Counted from the stretch's first letter, positions 1 through 9,495 are shown. The stretch: DNA of 64,000 nt from Helicobacter rappini (GCF_900198625.1 NZ_FZPK01000005.1:44904-108903); one strand, 5' to 3'. Notes: generated by a model from the sequence alone, not told the origin. Made by a program: numbers and translations.

Positions 1-156
1 TGCTACTTGTATCGCGGCTAATCCCACGCCATTATGCTCCATCATAGTCTCATACATAGAATCTAAAAATTCATGCAATGCGTTATCAAAAACTTGAACT
101 TCTTTTGAAATCGTGCGTAATATTTTATTTGGATAATGAATGACTTCTAAAACCAT
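1..156 (-). CDS. def: Peptide deformylase, N-terminal part (runs off the window)
   Basis: The first 52 residues of a peptide deformylase, which removes the formyl group from nascent N-terminal methionine in the cytoplasm. The reading frame begins at the ATG ending at 156 with a GGAG ribosome site just upstream. It carries the start typical of the family ([13 protein letters not shown]) and metal-site motif 1 as GVGLAAIQ. The later EGCLS and HEXDH motifs would lie beyond base 1. It diverges from tatD, so both promoters must lie in 157-286. Confidence 0.93.
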   Translation of the reverse strand, partial: MVLEVIHYPNKILRTISKEVQVFDNALHEFLDSMYETMMEHNGVGLAAIQVA

Positions 157-251
157 AAAAATACTCCAAATGCAAACTAAAAACAACATTTTATCCAAAA
201 ATAGCTTACAAGTAAATGTAAAAATAGATTCAATATGTAACTTTTGGTAGC

Positions 252-257
252 TATAAT
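252..257 (+). promoter_or_regulatory. -10 box (TATAAT) of tatD
   Basis: A perfect TATAAT lies 30 bases before the tatD ATG, followed by a CGGAG ribosome site. No strong -35 is visible, which is normal for Helicobacter sigma-80 promoters. Confidence 0.6.
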
Positions 258-286
258 ATCGCTTTATTTTTACAACCGGAGTAATT

Positions 287-1105
287 ATGATTGATACGCA
301 TATCCATCTTGATTCTAAAGATTTTAGCAATGATTTAGCCCAAGTGCTAGAGAGAGCAAAAATAAATAATATAGAATCTTTTATAATACCCGCTGCCTCC
401 TTTCATACGCTAAAGGACGCACAAAGCATTGCAAATACGCATGAAAATATCTATTATGCAGTGGGAATCCACCCCTGCCACGCTGATGAAATGTATCTAG
501 ACACCACAAGTAAAACCTTAAATAATCATGTGCTAGAATCCTTGCAAGATTCCATAAATTCGCCAAAATGCAAAGCCATTGGGGAATGCGGACTTGACTT
601 TTATCACATTGAAAAAGATGATACAAACGCAATCGATATGCAAATACAAGTTTTTCATACACAAATAGAATGGGCGATAAAATATAATTTGCCCTTAATC
701 TTGCATGTAAGAGATTCTAAAGATAGTTATGAAGCAAGCAAGGAGGTCGCTAAGATTCTAACGCATTATATACAAAGGGGCGATAAGATTCGCGGTGTGT
801 TTCATTGTTACAACGCATGTGAAGAGTTGCTTAATTTTAGAGAATCTTTTTACTATGGGATAGGGGGCATTATCACTTTTAAAAATGCACATGACCTGCT
901 TTCTGTAACGCCAAAGATTCCACTATCAAAAATAGTGTTAGAAACTGATGCCCCATATCTTGCCCCCACGCCACACAGAGGAAAAAGAAATGAGTCAAGC
1001 TTTCTCATACATATCGCAGAAAAGCTTAGTGAAGTCCTAAATACCACCACCAATGAGATTATAAGACAAACTACAAGTAATGCGAAAATGCTGTTTGGAA
1101 TCTAG
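287..1105 (+). CDS. tatD: TatD-family metal-dependent hydrolase (putative DNase)
   Basis: A 272-residue TIM-barrel amidohydrolase of the TatD family. Members are metal-dependent 3'-5' DNases, though the physiological role is often unclear. Metal-binding signatures are visible in order: DTHIHLD at the N-terminus, GECGLDF near residue 105, HVRDS near 140, FHCY near 172, and ETDAPYLAP near 222. Length is normal for the family. ATG start with a GGAG site. It is transcribed alone, divergently from def. Confidence 0.93.
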   Translation: MIDTHIHLDSKDFSNDLAQVLERAKINNIESFIIPAASFHTLKDAQSIANTHENIYYAVGIHPCHADEMYLDTTSKTLNNHVLESLQDSINSPKCKAIGECGLDFYHIEKDDTNAIDMQIQVFHTQIEWAIKYNLPLILHVRDSKDSYEASKEVAKILTHYIQRGDKIRGVFHCYNACEELLNFRESFYYGIGGIITFKNAHDLLSVTPKIPLSKIVLETDAPYLAPTPHRGKRNESSFLIHIAEKLSEVLNTTTNEIIRQTTSNAKMLFGI

Positions 1106-1153
1106 TTTTCATTAAATCACAACAAATGGTGCAACGCCTTAACACTTCTGCAA

Positions 1154-2500
1154 TCACAACCCCAAATTCTCTGCAATCAACTCTAATGGGTGTTTAAAAC
1201 TCACATCAACATTATTTCTAGCCATAGAATCATCTATTTGCATACGACACGCACTGCATTCCGCACTTACGATTTCTGCTCCACTTTGCTTAATATTTAA
1301 CGCCTTTTTATCGCCTACTGATTTTGCAAGATCATATCTCTCACTCTGGATTGTAACCCCGCCAAAGCCACAGCATACATTGCAGTCTTTCATCTCTTTT
1401 AGCTTAAAATTTTGCAAAAGTTTTCGTGGCTCTTGATAGATTTTTAGCACCTTTCTAGCATGGCATGGGTCATGATAGGTTATGTTTCTCTCTTCTTTTT
1501 TAGAATCTTTTAGTAGCTCATTTAGTTGCGTTCTATCATGCAGCCATTTGCTTGCCATATAGGTCTTTTTCTCTAGAATCTTTAGCTTTTCGATGTACTC
1601 ACTATTATCGATACCATGTGCTTCACTCTCAATCTCTAAGGCATTGCCCCAATCATGCAAAAGCATAGCCGCACAAGTCGCCTCTGGCACTAGCAGGGCT
1701 TCTAAGTCATCAAGCAAGGGCAGAAGATAGTTTAGATTTTTTTTAATAAGCTTTGTGGTATTGCAAATATCACCACTAAAAAATGCAGGCGCACCACAGC
1801 ATTCCTGCCCCTTTGGCACAAGGGTATCAATGCCTAGTCTATCTAGAATCTTTAGCAGACTTACACCAACATTTTTATAGTTATAATTACTCAAGCAACC
1901 GATATAAATGCCCACCTTGCGTTTTTTATCGCTTGAATTTTGCTTTGATTCTATAAGTCCATGATGTGTTTGCAAAAAGCTTTTTGCATGAAATGGCATG
2001 ATAGTCCTATCGCCTATTTTTGGGAGTTTGAAACGCATTTTTTTAAAGCCATTTTGCGTTTTAAAAAGGCATGGATTAAAATAATATCCCATTGAAAAGA
2101 CTATATTTAGCACACTTCTTTTGCCAAGCAGATAAAACATGATTTTTTTATACAGCGGGATTCCATACTTTTTAGCAATATCTACGCGAGTTCTTTGTAT
2201 CACCACATCAACAGGCAGGTGCATAGGACATTGCTCCACACAGCTTGTGCAAAGAAAGCATGATTCTATAGAATCTTTTAGCTGCTTATCAAGTAGTAAT
2301 CGCCCTTTTGCATAGGCATTTGCTAAGTCAAGATAACCACGCGGAGAAGTTATCTCATCTCTATTTACACCATAAATCGTGCATGTTGGGACACATTTAG
2401 CACATTTGACGCAACTCAAGGCACTTTTTTCTAAAATGCTTGGGTGTTGTGTTTGTGTAGTGGTTTGATTTAGTTTTGTTATCTCATTTTGACTTGACAC
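1154..2500 (-). CDS. Fe-S oxidoreductase with two 4Fe-4S clusters and two CCG domains (GlpC/GlcF type)
   Basis: 448 residues. Two ferredoxin-type clusters lie at the N-terminus (CVKCAKCVPTC near residue 30 and CFLCTSCVEQC near 81). Two cysteine-rich CCG domains follow, with CCGAP near 236 and CCGFGG near 378, as in GlpC, GlcF and HdrD-like subunits. Such proteins pass electrons from a flavin dehydrogenase (glycerol-3-phosphate, glycolate or lactate) to the quinone pool. No flavin-subunit gene is next to it, so the substrate cannot be read from context. H. pylori has a comparable stand-alone glpC-like gene. Confidence 0.85.
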   Translation of the reverse strand: MSSQNEITKLNQTTTQTQHPSILEKSALSCVKCAKCVPTCTIYGVNRDEITSPRGYLDLANAYAKGRLLLDKQLKDSIESCFLCTSCVEQCPMHLPVDVVIQRTRVDIAKKYGIPLYKKIMFYLLGKRSVLNIVFSMGYYFNPCLFKTQNGFKKMRFKLPKIGDRTIMPFHAKSFLQTHHGLIESKQNSSDKKRKVGIYIGCLSNYNYKNVGVSLLKILDRLGIDTLVPKGQECCGAPAFFSGDICNTTKLIKKNLNYLLPLLDDLEALLVPEATCAAMLLHDWGNALEIESEAHGIDNSEYIEKLKILEKKTYMASKWLHDRTQLNELLKDSKKEERNITYHDPCHARKVLKIYQEPRKLLQNFKLKEMKDCNVCCGFGGVTIQSERYDLAKSVGDKKALNIKQSGAEIVSAECSACRMQIDDSMARNNVDVSFKHPLELIAENLGL

Positions 2501-2663
2501 ATGCTTCCTTTATATTTAATGCGTGGATTCTAAAATATTTTAGTTAATGTGTTATTTGGGTGGGGAAATATTAGTTGGAATTTATGGTTATTTGAATGTT
2601 TGTTGTTTGGTAATCTCTTGCAATATTTCCCAAAGCTAGCATTAAAGCGTAATTGCTATTTGG

Positions 2664-2669
2664 TATAAT
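2664..2669 (+). promoter_or_regulatory. -10 box (TATAAT) of the ravA-like gene
   Basis: TATAAT preceded by TTTGG, 28 bases before the ATG at 2697. An AAGGGA ribosome site lies between them. This is the only promoter-like signal in the gap from 2501. Confidence 0.5.
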
Positions 2670-2696
2670 CACCATTATAAACTTAAGGGAACAAAA

Positions 2697-3752
2697 ATGA
2701 GCTACAAAAATCGTATAGAATCCATTATAAAAGAGTTAAATCAAGGTGTGTATGAAAAAGACCAAGCTATAAAGCTTGTATTGCTTTCATTTCTAAGTGG
2801 TAAATCAGCCTTTTTGTATGGACCGCCCGGCACAGCAAAGAGTCTTATTGCAAGGCGAGTGGCATTAGCATTTGATATGGGCGAAAAAGCAGATTCTAAA
2901 AAGGATTCAGCTTTGGGTAGTCATTCCGCAGATTTAGCACATTTTGGGGCAGAGCTAGACTTGGAGTCTGCGGTTGCCTCAAAATGTGCTAAAAACTACG
3001 AAAGCACCACTACACTCGTGCGTAGCACTAGTCCATACTTGCAAAATCCTAGAATCCGTGATGAAGAAAAACAAACGCAAAAAGCAGATTCTAACACATT
3101 CTTTGCTTATTTAATGAATTGCTTCAGCACACCAGAAGAAATCTTTGGTCCAATCGACATAGCAGAGTTAAAGAAAAATCGCCTTACACGAAGCACACAA
3201 GGCTATCTATCCACAGCACATTTTGCATTTTTAGATGAGATATGGAAAAGTTCTCCAGCCATTCTAAACACGCTTTTAACAATCATTAATGAAAAGATCT
3301 ATCGCGATGGCAATATGGATATAAAAGTCCCATTAAAAGGGCTAGTATGTGCGAGTAATGAATTCCCTATGCAAAATCAAGGGCTAGAAGCCTTATATGA
3401 TAGGCTTGTTATCCGCTTAAGCGTATTGCCTATAGAGCAAAAGTCTAGCTTTGAAGCCCTGCTAGATGAAGATATTGTAGAAATAGAAGTTACAAATCCC
3501 ATCACCACACAAGAATTACAAGACATCACACAAAAAGCAAAAAAGATAAAATTCTCACAAGAAGCAAAAGAAGCCATGCACTTCCTTAAAGCAAGTATAG
3601 AATCTTATAATAAATCATTACACTTAAGAAATCTAGCACAAGACAATACAGAATCTAGCAAAGAATCTAAAATGCCTTTCACCCATAATTCTAAAAACAA
3701 TTTTGCTATACTACCTGTTTTGTTTTGTAATATTTCTTATCTTTATATTTAA
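2697..3752 (+). CDS. ravA: RavA/MoxR-type AAA+ ATPase, with an internal insertion and a lost C-terminus
   Basis: A 351-residue MoxR-family AAA+ ATPase, RavA-like. Walker A is GPPGTAKS near residue 42. STPEEIFGP and FLDEIWKSS (Walker B) follow, then sensor-1 CASNEFP near 219. RavA proteins remodel other proteins, usually with a VWA-domain partner. None is present here. Between Walker A and the next conserved block (YLMNCFSTPEE) there are about 75 extra residues (roughly 62-138), low in complexity and rich in Ser, Lys and Asp; family members have only a few residues there. After about residue 320 the sequence leaves the family and ends in a short unrelated tail. The sensor-2 SDRR region and the C-terminal domain are missing, so it may be inactive. 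Confidence 0.75.
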   Translation: MSYKNRIESIIKELNQGVYEKDQAIKLVLLSFLSGKSAFLYGPPGTAKSLIARRVALAFDMGEKADSKKDSALGSHSADLAHFGAELDLESAVASKCAKNYESTTTLVRSTSPYLQNPRIRDEEKQTQKADSNTFFAYLMNCFSTPEEIFGPIDIAELKKNRLTRSTQGYLSTAHFAFLDEIWKSSPAILNTLLTIINEKIYRDGNMDIKVPLKGLVCASNEFPMQNQGLEALYDRLVIRLSVLPIEQKSSFEALLDEDIVEIEVTNPITTQELQDITQKAKKIKFSQEAKEAMHFLKASIESYNKSLHLRNLAQDNTESSKESKMPFTHNSKNNFAILPVLFCNISYLYI

Positions 3753-3775
3753 TTTCACAAATAAAGGGATTACTT

Positions 3776-4363
3776 TTGGATATAGCATTTTTTGATTTTG
3801 ATGGGACTATAACGCGTGGGGATTCTTTTCAGCTATTTTTGCGTTTTGTATTAGGAAAAAGATTCTATATAAAAATGTTAGAAAATTTGCCTACTTTGAT
3901 AGGCTACAAGCTTGGCTTGATAGATAATAGCAAGGCAAAAGAGAGAGTGCTTAAATCTTGTTTTAAGGGCATGGAAAAAGATAAATTAGATAAATATTGC
4001 AGTGATTTTATGAGCGATTTAGAATCTTTTTGTAAAGATTCTGCCCTGCAAAAAATGCAATGGCATAAGGGAAATAATCATGTTGTAGTGCTTGTATCTG
4101 CTAGCTTTGAAGAGTATCTTAGTCCTTTATGTAAAGCTTTTGATATTCATCTGCTTGCCACTACAATGGAGGTAAAAGATGGTAAGATTACAGGCAATTT
4201 TGCCCAGCCAAACTGCTATGGACCAGAGAAAGAGAGACGCATTAAAGAAAACTATGATCTTACACAATATGAAAGAATCTATGTCTATGGCGATACTAGG
4301 GGAGATAGGGAAATGTTAGCCCTAGCAAGTCCAAATCTCGCATTTTTTCGTGTGTTTCATTAA
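3776..4363 (+). CDS. HAD superfamily (subfamily IB) phosphatase
   Basis: 195 residues starting at TTG, with AAGGGA upstream; no suitable ATG precedes the first catalytic motif. HAD motif I is DFDGTITRGD at residues 7-16, motif II SAS near 110, and motif IV YGDTRGDREML near 172. The fold resembles phosphoserine-phosphatase and inner-membrane lipid-phosphatase relatives. The substrate is unknown. It lies 23 bases after ravA and 6 bases before the methyltransferase gene, so the three probably form one transcript. Confidence 0.82.
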   Translation: MDIAFFDFDGTITRGDSFQLFLRFVLGKRFYIKMLENLPTLIGYKLGLIDNSKAKERVLKSCFKGMEKDKLDKYCSDFMSDLESFCKDSALQKMQWHKGNNHVVVLVSASFEEYLSPLCKAFDIHLLATTMEVKDGKITGNFAQPNCYGPEKERRIKENYDLTQYERIYVYGDTRGDREMLALASPNLAFFRVFH

Positions 4364-4369
4364 GGGCTT

Positions 4370-5395
4370 ATGATGACTTCTAATAAGTTAGCATTTAGTG
4401 AGATTATGCAAGAGTGGCTCTATAATCCAAATACAGGCTATTACACGCAAAATCATGTGGGAAAAGCGGGGGATTTTTACACTTCTGTGAGTGTGTCAAA
4501 GTTTTTTGGTGGGGCGATTAGCCGCTATATTTTGAGAATGCTTGATGAAAAAAGGCTTACTCTACCACTTCACATTGTGGAAATAGGGAGTAATAATGGC
4601 GATTTAATCGCTGATATTGCAGAGTTTTTAAAGGCATTTAGTAATATAGTTTTCATACAAACTAGCTTTTGCGTGATAGAGCCACTAGTTTGCTTACATA
4701 CACAACAGAAGGCGACTTTTCAAGCAAGGATTACTGCAAGATTTGCTAAGCAACTACATATTTATAGTAACTTGCAAATGCTAAAAGATACGCAACCAAA
4801 TAATGTATTTTTCATATCTAATGAATTGTTTGATAGCATGCCTTGCGATATTTTTCATAATAATAACATGCTATATTTTCATAATAATAATTTTACATGG
4901 GATAAACCAAGCAGTGAGATAAGTGAATTTATAGAAAAGTATGATATAAAAAGTGCTGAAATCCCGCTCATTTGGGAATCTTTTATACAAAATCTCTGCA
5001 ATTTGCCATGTAAATGGATATTTCTCACATTTGATTATGGCGATTTTTTAGCACGAGAAATGAATATACGAATGTATATGCAGCACAAGGTTTATAATCT
5101 CTATGAAGAATTGCAAAATGATAGATTAGCCCAGTTTATAGGCAAAAGTGATATTACTTATGACATAGATTTTAGCCTGTTAAAAAAGATATTGGAAAAT
5201 AATAACGCTAAAGTTTTATGTAATGTTACGCAGTCAAAATTTTTGATTGAATCTTGTGAGATATTAGATATTTTTGAAAGTTTTTCTGCACATTTTAGCA
5301 CAATCCAGCTAAGCAAACAAAAAGCAAGTTTGCAAGGCTTAATCGCTCCAAATGCCATGGGCGAACGCTTTAAAGCTTTGGTATGTGGGGTGTAG
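4370..5395 (+). CDS. SAM-dependent methyltransferase of the MidA/NDUFAF7 family
   Basis: 341 residues of the COG1565 family. Human NDUFAF7 dimethylates an arginine of complex I; bacterial roles are little studied. The N-terminal signature is clear: YYTQNHVGKAGDFYTS near residue 25, then the SAM-binding region HIVEIGSNNGDL near 69 and SNELFDSMPCD near 150. ATG start 6 bases after the HAD gene. Bacterial members are often 350-400 residues, so this one is slightly short but complete. A Campylobacterota complex I target is possible but only inferred. Confidence 0.82.
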   Translation: MMTSNKLAFSEIMQEWLYNPNTGYYTQNHVGKAGDFYTSVSVSKFFGGAISRYILRMLDEKRLTLPLHIVEIGSNNGDLIADIAEFLKAFSNIVFIQTSFCVIEPLVCLHTQQKATFQARITARFAKQLHIYSNLQMLKDTQPNNVFFISNELFDSMPCDIFHNNNMLYFHNNNFTWDKPSSEISEFIEKYDIKSAEIPLIWESFIQNLCNLPCKWIFLTFDYGDFLAREMNIRMYMQHKVYNLYEELQNDRLAQFIGKSDITYDIDFSLLKKILENNNAKVLCNVTQSKFLIESCEILDIFESFSAHFSTIQLSKQKASLQGLIAPNAMGERFKALVCGV

Positions 5396-5511
5396 ATTCT
5401 AAAAAGTTATATGTTATTGCATTACAAACATTTCTTTATCCAAAGAGATTGTCTCATCAATTAAGAATAAGTGTTGTTAAGATAGGTGTAGATGTAATCA
5501 GATTTAGAAAA

Positions 5512-5587
5512 TGGTGGTTGCGACTGGACTCGAACCAGCGACCCCTACCATGTCAAGGTAGTGCTCTACCAACTGAGCTACGCTACC
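5512..5587 (-). tRNA. tRNA-Val (GAC)
   Basis: A 76-nt cloverleaf on the minus strand with encoded CCA. The anticodon loop TTGACAT gives GAC (Val). D-arm GCTC/GAGC, 5-bp anticodon stem and T-loop TTCGAGT are standard. The acceptor stem GGTAGCG/CGCAACC has one A-A mismatch at pair 4-69. A small + strand reading frame at 5383-5616 overlaps it and is not a gene. Confidence 0.95.
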
Positions 5588-5831
5588 ACCCAATAAATTT
5601 AAGGCGATATGTGTAAGCGTTAATTTCATCATAAACATTAAGTTCCCACTCTACTAGATCACAACAAGATTCTGAAATCGTAGTCAAAAAAAACATTGTA
5701 TTAAATAGTCATTTCTAACCACATTAATACAATATCAGGGGATTTAATATCATGTCGCCATATCTTTAATGATGTATAATACTACAAACAGAAAACATAA
5801 AGCATCTTGATAAAATTTTAACTTAAAGGAG

Positions 5832-5908
5832 TGGCGTGCTCGGAGGGATTCAAACCCCCGACCTACAGGACCGCAACCTGTTGCTCTATTCAGCTGAGCT
5901 ACGAGCAC
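5832..5908 (-). tRNA. tRNA-Arg (GCG)
   Basis: A 77-nt cloverleaf on the minus strand with encoded CCA. The 7-bp acceptor GTGCTCG/CGAGCAC is perfect. The anticodon loop TTGCGGT gives GCG, reading CGC and CGU. Most bacteria use ACG (inosine) for this box. T-loop TTTGAAT. It lies 244 bases from tRNA-Val, same strand. Confidence 0.95.
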
Positions 5909-6059
5909 AATTAGCTTGTGATTATATAGAAAAAAATATAAAAAATAGCTTAATAGTTTAAAATTTTAAAGAATATTTATAAAGAATTAAGTTTAGGTCA
6001 ATATTTTATTATGTCAAGATATATTATTTCATAACTTGTTTTGGGTTAGATTCTAGTTA

Positions 6060-6176
6060 TAATGACAATATTTTACACATCGAATAATAAATCCGCTAAC
6101 GAATAAATAATACTAATATTAATAAAATAATACTATAATAATACCTTTTTAATTTTATTAATAAAGGTAAGGTTCT
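6060..6176. promoter_or_regulatory. AT-rich control region before the TonB receptor
   Basis: AATAATACT recurs three times with small changes between 6107 and 6150, next to ATATTAAT. Dense A/T repeats of this kind before a TonB receptor are a likely site for a metal-responsive repressor such as Fur. No textbook Fur box is readable, so the regulator is not assigned. AAGGTAAGG serves as ribosome site for the ATG at 6177. Confidence 0.35.
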
Positions 6177-8648
6177 ATGTTTTCTTACACCTATGTATAT
6201 AAAAAAGATAACAAAGAAAATGCTTTTTTTACGCAGTTTAACCCTAAAGCTATCGCAGCAAAAAATATTGATGACACACCATTTTCTTCATATTTTTCAA
6301 GGCTAGATTTTACTCAAACAGGTTCTATTAAAGAATATTTCATTAAAAACAGATTCAGTAAAAAGTCTCTTTATATAAGTATATTTTGTGCCTATACCCT
6401 ACTTTTTATGGAATCTTTATTTGCAGATAGTCTAGATATTACGGATAATACGACTTCAAAAGATTCTAACACAAAGCATTATCAAGCAAAAGCAGCAACC
6501 GTTACTGCAACAAGAATCCCAACGACAATCACTGAAGCCCCCGGCAATGTCAGCATAATAGATAAGGAATCTATAAAAGTGCGACCAAATAATAAGATTA
6601 GCGACACTTTGCGTGGTATAGAGGGCTTGCGTCAAAGCAAAAGTCGCGGCATGGATACATTTGATGGGGTTACTATTCGGGGCGTTAGTAGTGGGGCTAT
6701 GATTATGCTTGATGGTGTGATTCTAAATGATATGGATAATAATACAAAAATGATAACCGCGATGAATGCCGATGATTTAGAGCAAGTGGAAGTGATACGC
6801 GGTCCATTCTCAAATCTCTATGGTAGCGGGGCGTTGAGTGGGGCTATAAACTTTGTTACCGCTATGCCTAATAAGTTTGAATTGAGGGCAAACATAGGCT
6901 ATGGGAATCCTTTCGTGCCAAATACCGCACAAGAAAATCTCGTGCGTGGGTATCTCTCAATCGGTGATACCTTTTTTGATAATAAGCTAAAGCTTAAAGC
7001 AAGCTATGGCTTCACCACCACAGATGGCTACGCAGCAGATAGTGCGTGGGTGTATAAAGGCGATACCATTCTTAATAATGGCGTAACAGGTGGCATACCA
7101 AGTAAGAATCCACAAGGCACAGACATTGTAATAATAGGGGATATGGGAAAACAAAAGTATCAAACACATGACTTGAAATTTAAAGCACAATATGATTTGA
7201 CAGAATCTATTACGCTAGATTCTGGACTTATGTTTAACTACTATGGCTATACACATGAAGACCATACGACTTTCTTGCGTAAGAATGGAGAAGAATATTG
7301 GGGAGATAATAGCAATACTTGTAATAATTGCGGTGGAAATCGTCCCATGCCTATGTATGCTGGACGCGGCATAGGGCAAGAGAGATTTGCTCAAAATATC
7401 TTTTATGTAGGATATAAGCAATACTTTGATGATATATTGCTTAGTGCTAGATACTCACGCATTGATGGCTGGAGAGATTTTAATAATCCAGATGGTGGGG
7501 CAAGTGGTGAAACAAATGCAAATACTACACTTACAGGCGGACCCGGTTCACAAACTAAAGATAGATTCCAAACGAATAATTTAGATATTTTTACAAATAT
7601 CCCTATCTTTGATGTAGGACAGAATTTGCTGATAGGATTCCAAGCAAGGCAGCTAAGTATGGACGAGTCTGTCTTTAACCTTAATGATTGGACAAATTAT
7701 TCTAGCAATGGCAGCAACTATGTCAATACCAAAGAGAACAAAGGTGGCAAAAGCCTTATGAGTGGTGTTTTTATAGAACTTAGAAGCGAGTGGAATAAAT
7801 ATTTAAGCACGACTTTGGGCTTACGATATGACTACTGGCTAGGGTATGACTACTATACAAAAACTAACTCGCAAGTAACAAACAACTCAAAGCATAAGAT
7901 TTCTCCAAAAGCAACACTTAATTACTACATAAATGATACAAGCACACTAAAAGCATCAATTGGACAGGGATTTCGCGCACCAACGCTTAGTCAAATGTTT
8001 AGCACATACAAAACAAATAATGGTATCACAACCATTGGGAATCCAAACCTAAAACCAGAGAGTGCCACAAGCTTTGATATAGGCTTTGAACAAAAGCTTA
8101 GTTTTTCTCAATATCAGGGCTTAGTAAAAGCATATTATTTTAATACTTTTATGAGTGATGTTATCTATAATCATTTAGAAGGTAATACTAATTACTTAAA
8201 AAATGGTGGATTAGCCCTTATCAATGGCTTAGAGCTATCCTACAAACAGAATCTCCCTTATAATCTCTCACTACTTTTCACCTACACCTTTACAAATTCA
8301 GACATGCTAAGAAATCCAGCGGATAAAAGCATAGAAGGTAAAAAACTCACAGGCATACCAGAGCATTTGGGTTACGCACAGATTGCCTATGATGATTCTG
8401 TATTTTTTGGAAGTTTTGGTATTGAAATGATGAGTAAGCCTTTTAGCAGAGCGGATAATAAGGATACAATCGGTGGTGTATATAGTGCGACTGATGGCTA
8501 TGTGCTGGGTGATGTGAGAGTTGGCTATAGATTCTTAAAGCATTATGAAGTAGCCTTTAATGCGACAAATATTTTTAATCAAAAATATTTTAGCTATTAT
8601 AGAGCCCCCGGTGCTGCATTCTTTATACAGGCTGGTGCTACTTTTTAA
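6177..8648 (+). CDS. TonB-dependent outer-membrane receptor
   Basis: 823 residues. A long N-terminal segment precedes a hydrophobic signal (SLYISIFCAYTLLF, residues about 64-77) ending before DSLDIT near 84, so either the leader is unusually long or translation starts later. The plug domain follows (ATVTATRIPT near 105, LRGIEGLRQS near 143, GVILNDMDNN near 180, EVIRGPFSNLYGSGALSGAI near 203). A 22-strand barrel follows and ends in the terminal Phe of outer-membrane proteins. The fold suits import of an iron complex, heme, nickel or cobalamin; the substrate cannot be told. No TonB/ExbBD genes are adjacent. Confidence 0.9.
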   Translation: MFSYTYVYKKDNKENAFFTQFNPKAIAAKNIDDTPFSSYFSRLDFTQTGSIKEYFIKNRFSKKSLYISIFCAYTLLFMESLFADSLDITDNTTSKDSNTKHYQAKAATVTATRIPTTITEAPGNVSIIDKESIKVRPNNKISDTLRGIEGLRQSKSRGMDTFDGVTIRGVSSGAMIMLDGVILNDMDNNTKMITAMNADDLEQVEVIRGPFSNLYGSGALSGAINFVTAMPNKFELRANIGYGNPFVPNTAQENLVRGYLSIGDTFFDNKLKLKASYGFTTTDGYAADSAWVYKGDTILNNGVTGGIPSKNPQGTDIVIIGDMGKQKYQTHDLKFKAQYDLTESITLDSGLMFNYYGYTHEDHTTFLRKNGEEYWGDNSNTCNNCGGNRPMPMYAGRGIGQERFAQNIFYVGYKQYFDDILLSARYSRIDGWRDFNNPDGGASGETNANTTLTGGPGSQTKDRFQTNNLDIFTNIPIFDVGQNLLIGFQARQLSMDESVFNLNDWTNYSSNGSNYVNTKENKGGKSLMSGVFIELRSEWNKYLSTTLGLRYDYWLGYDYYTKTNSQVTNNSKHKISPKATLNYYINDTSTLKASIGQGFRAPTLSQMFSTYKTNNGITTIGNPNLKPESATSFDIGFEQKLSFSQYQGLVKAYYFNTFMSDVIYNHLEGNTNYLKNGGLALINGLELSYKQNLPYNLSLLFTYTFTNSDMLRNPADKSIEGKKLTGIPEHLGYAQIAYDDSVFFGSFGIEMMSKPFSRADNKDTIGGVYSATDGYVLGDVRVGYRFLKHYEVAFNATNIFNQKYFSYYRAPGAAFFIQAGATF

Positions 8649-8731
8649 TAACATTTTGGCGTATTTGTAACGATATTTAGAATCTAGAAATGAAGTAATA
8701 TTGTTTCTTTATCTTATTTACTTTATAGGAA

Positions 8732-8737
8732 TATAAT
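8732..8737 (+). promoter_or_regulatory. -10 box (TATAAT) of yceI
   Basis: TATAAT 44 bases before the yceI ATG at 8781, with AAAGGA as ribosome site at 8770. Confidence 0.55.
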
Positions 8738-8780
8738 CAGCCTAAGTCTCAAAGACTGAATAAGATTAAAAGGATTATGT

Positions 8781-9353
8781 ATGAGAAAAATTGTGCTTAG
8801 TGCTATTGTGGCAAGTTCATTGGCTATTGTTGGTATGCAGGCTGCACCATATAAGATTGATGTAAGTCATTCAGCGATTAACTTTAAGATTGGACACATG
8901 GTTGTGGCAAATGTGAATGGGAATTTTGCGAAATTTAGCGGCAATGTGGATATTGATCCAAAAGCAAAAACGCTAACAAAACTTGATGGTGAAATCGACA
9001 TTACTTCTATCAACACAAGAGATGAAGAAAGAGATGGGCATTTGCTAGGTGATGCTTACTTTGATGCAGGGACATATCCAAAAGGCATGCTTAAAGCGAC
9101 AAAAATCACAAAGGCTAAAAATGGCATTCGCGTTGAGGCAGATTTGACACTTCGGGGTGTAACAAAAAAGGTAATTTTCACAGGTGAGCTAAAAGGACCA
9201 GCACAGCATCCTATGCTTAAAAAAGAGATTTTTGGGCTTACCCTGCAGGCTACAATTAATCGCAAGGATTTTAATATCGGCAAAGATACTTCAGGTGCTA
9301 CAATGGGTGAGAGTGTAGATATTTCTATCAACTTAGAGCTTCATCCGCAATAA
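8781..9353 (+). CDS. YceI-family periplasmic lipid-binding protein
   Basis: 190 residues with an N-terminal signal peptide (MRKIVLSAIVASSLAIVG, cleavage after MQA-A). The YceI lipocalin-like barrel follows: YKIDVSHSAINFKIGH, then GNFAKFSGNVDID, TSINTRDEERDGHL and FDAGTYPKG in family order. Members bind isoprenoid-type lipids in a hydrophobic pocket in the periplasm, and some are stress- or acid-induced. Length and motifs are complete. It is a single-gene unit followed by a hairpin. Confidence 0.92.
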   Translation: MRKIVLSAIVASSLAIVGMQAAPYKIDVSHSAINFKIGHMVVANVNGNFAKFSGNVDIDPKAKTLTKLDGEIDITSINTRDEERDGHLLGDAYFDAGTYPKGMLKATKITKAKNGIRVEADLTLRGVTKKVIFTGELKGPAQHPMLKKEIFGLTLQATINRKDFNIGKDTSGATMGESVDISINLELHPQ

Positions 9354-9383
9354 ATTCACATAGAATCTTAACATGCAATAAAG

Positions 9384-9412
9384 CACAAAGGATTATAACC
9401 ACTTCCTTTGTG
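9384..9412. terminator. Perfect 9-bp hairpin after yceI
   Basis: CACAAAGGA (9384-9392) and TCCTTTGTG (9404-9412) are perfect inverted copies with an 11-base loop, 31 bases after the yceI stop. There is no T-run after it, so termination is only a guess. Confidence 0.4.
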
Positions 9413-9422
9413 GCTATCTAGC

Positions 9423-9482
9423 ATGAGTTTTCATATAACATTTTGCCCGAGATTATTTGCTTAAAATTATATGAAAACTCAT
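9423..9482. promoter_or_regulatory. Perfect 16-bp inverted repeat before the CoA-binding protein gene
   Basis: ATGAGTTTTCATATAA (9423-9438) and its exact reverse complement (9467-9482) enclose 28 bases. The right arm ends two bases before the AGGGG ribosome site of the next gene. It could be an operator for a dimeric repressor or an RNA hairpin acting on translation. Confidence 0.55.
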
Positions 9483-9495
9483 AAAAGGGGATAGT

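Noticed and set aside
5383..5616. A 77-codon + strand reading frame
   Set aside because: It lies across tRNA-Val and the end of the methyltransferase gene, has no ribosome site and no family likeness.
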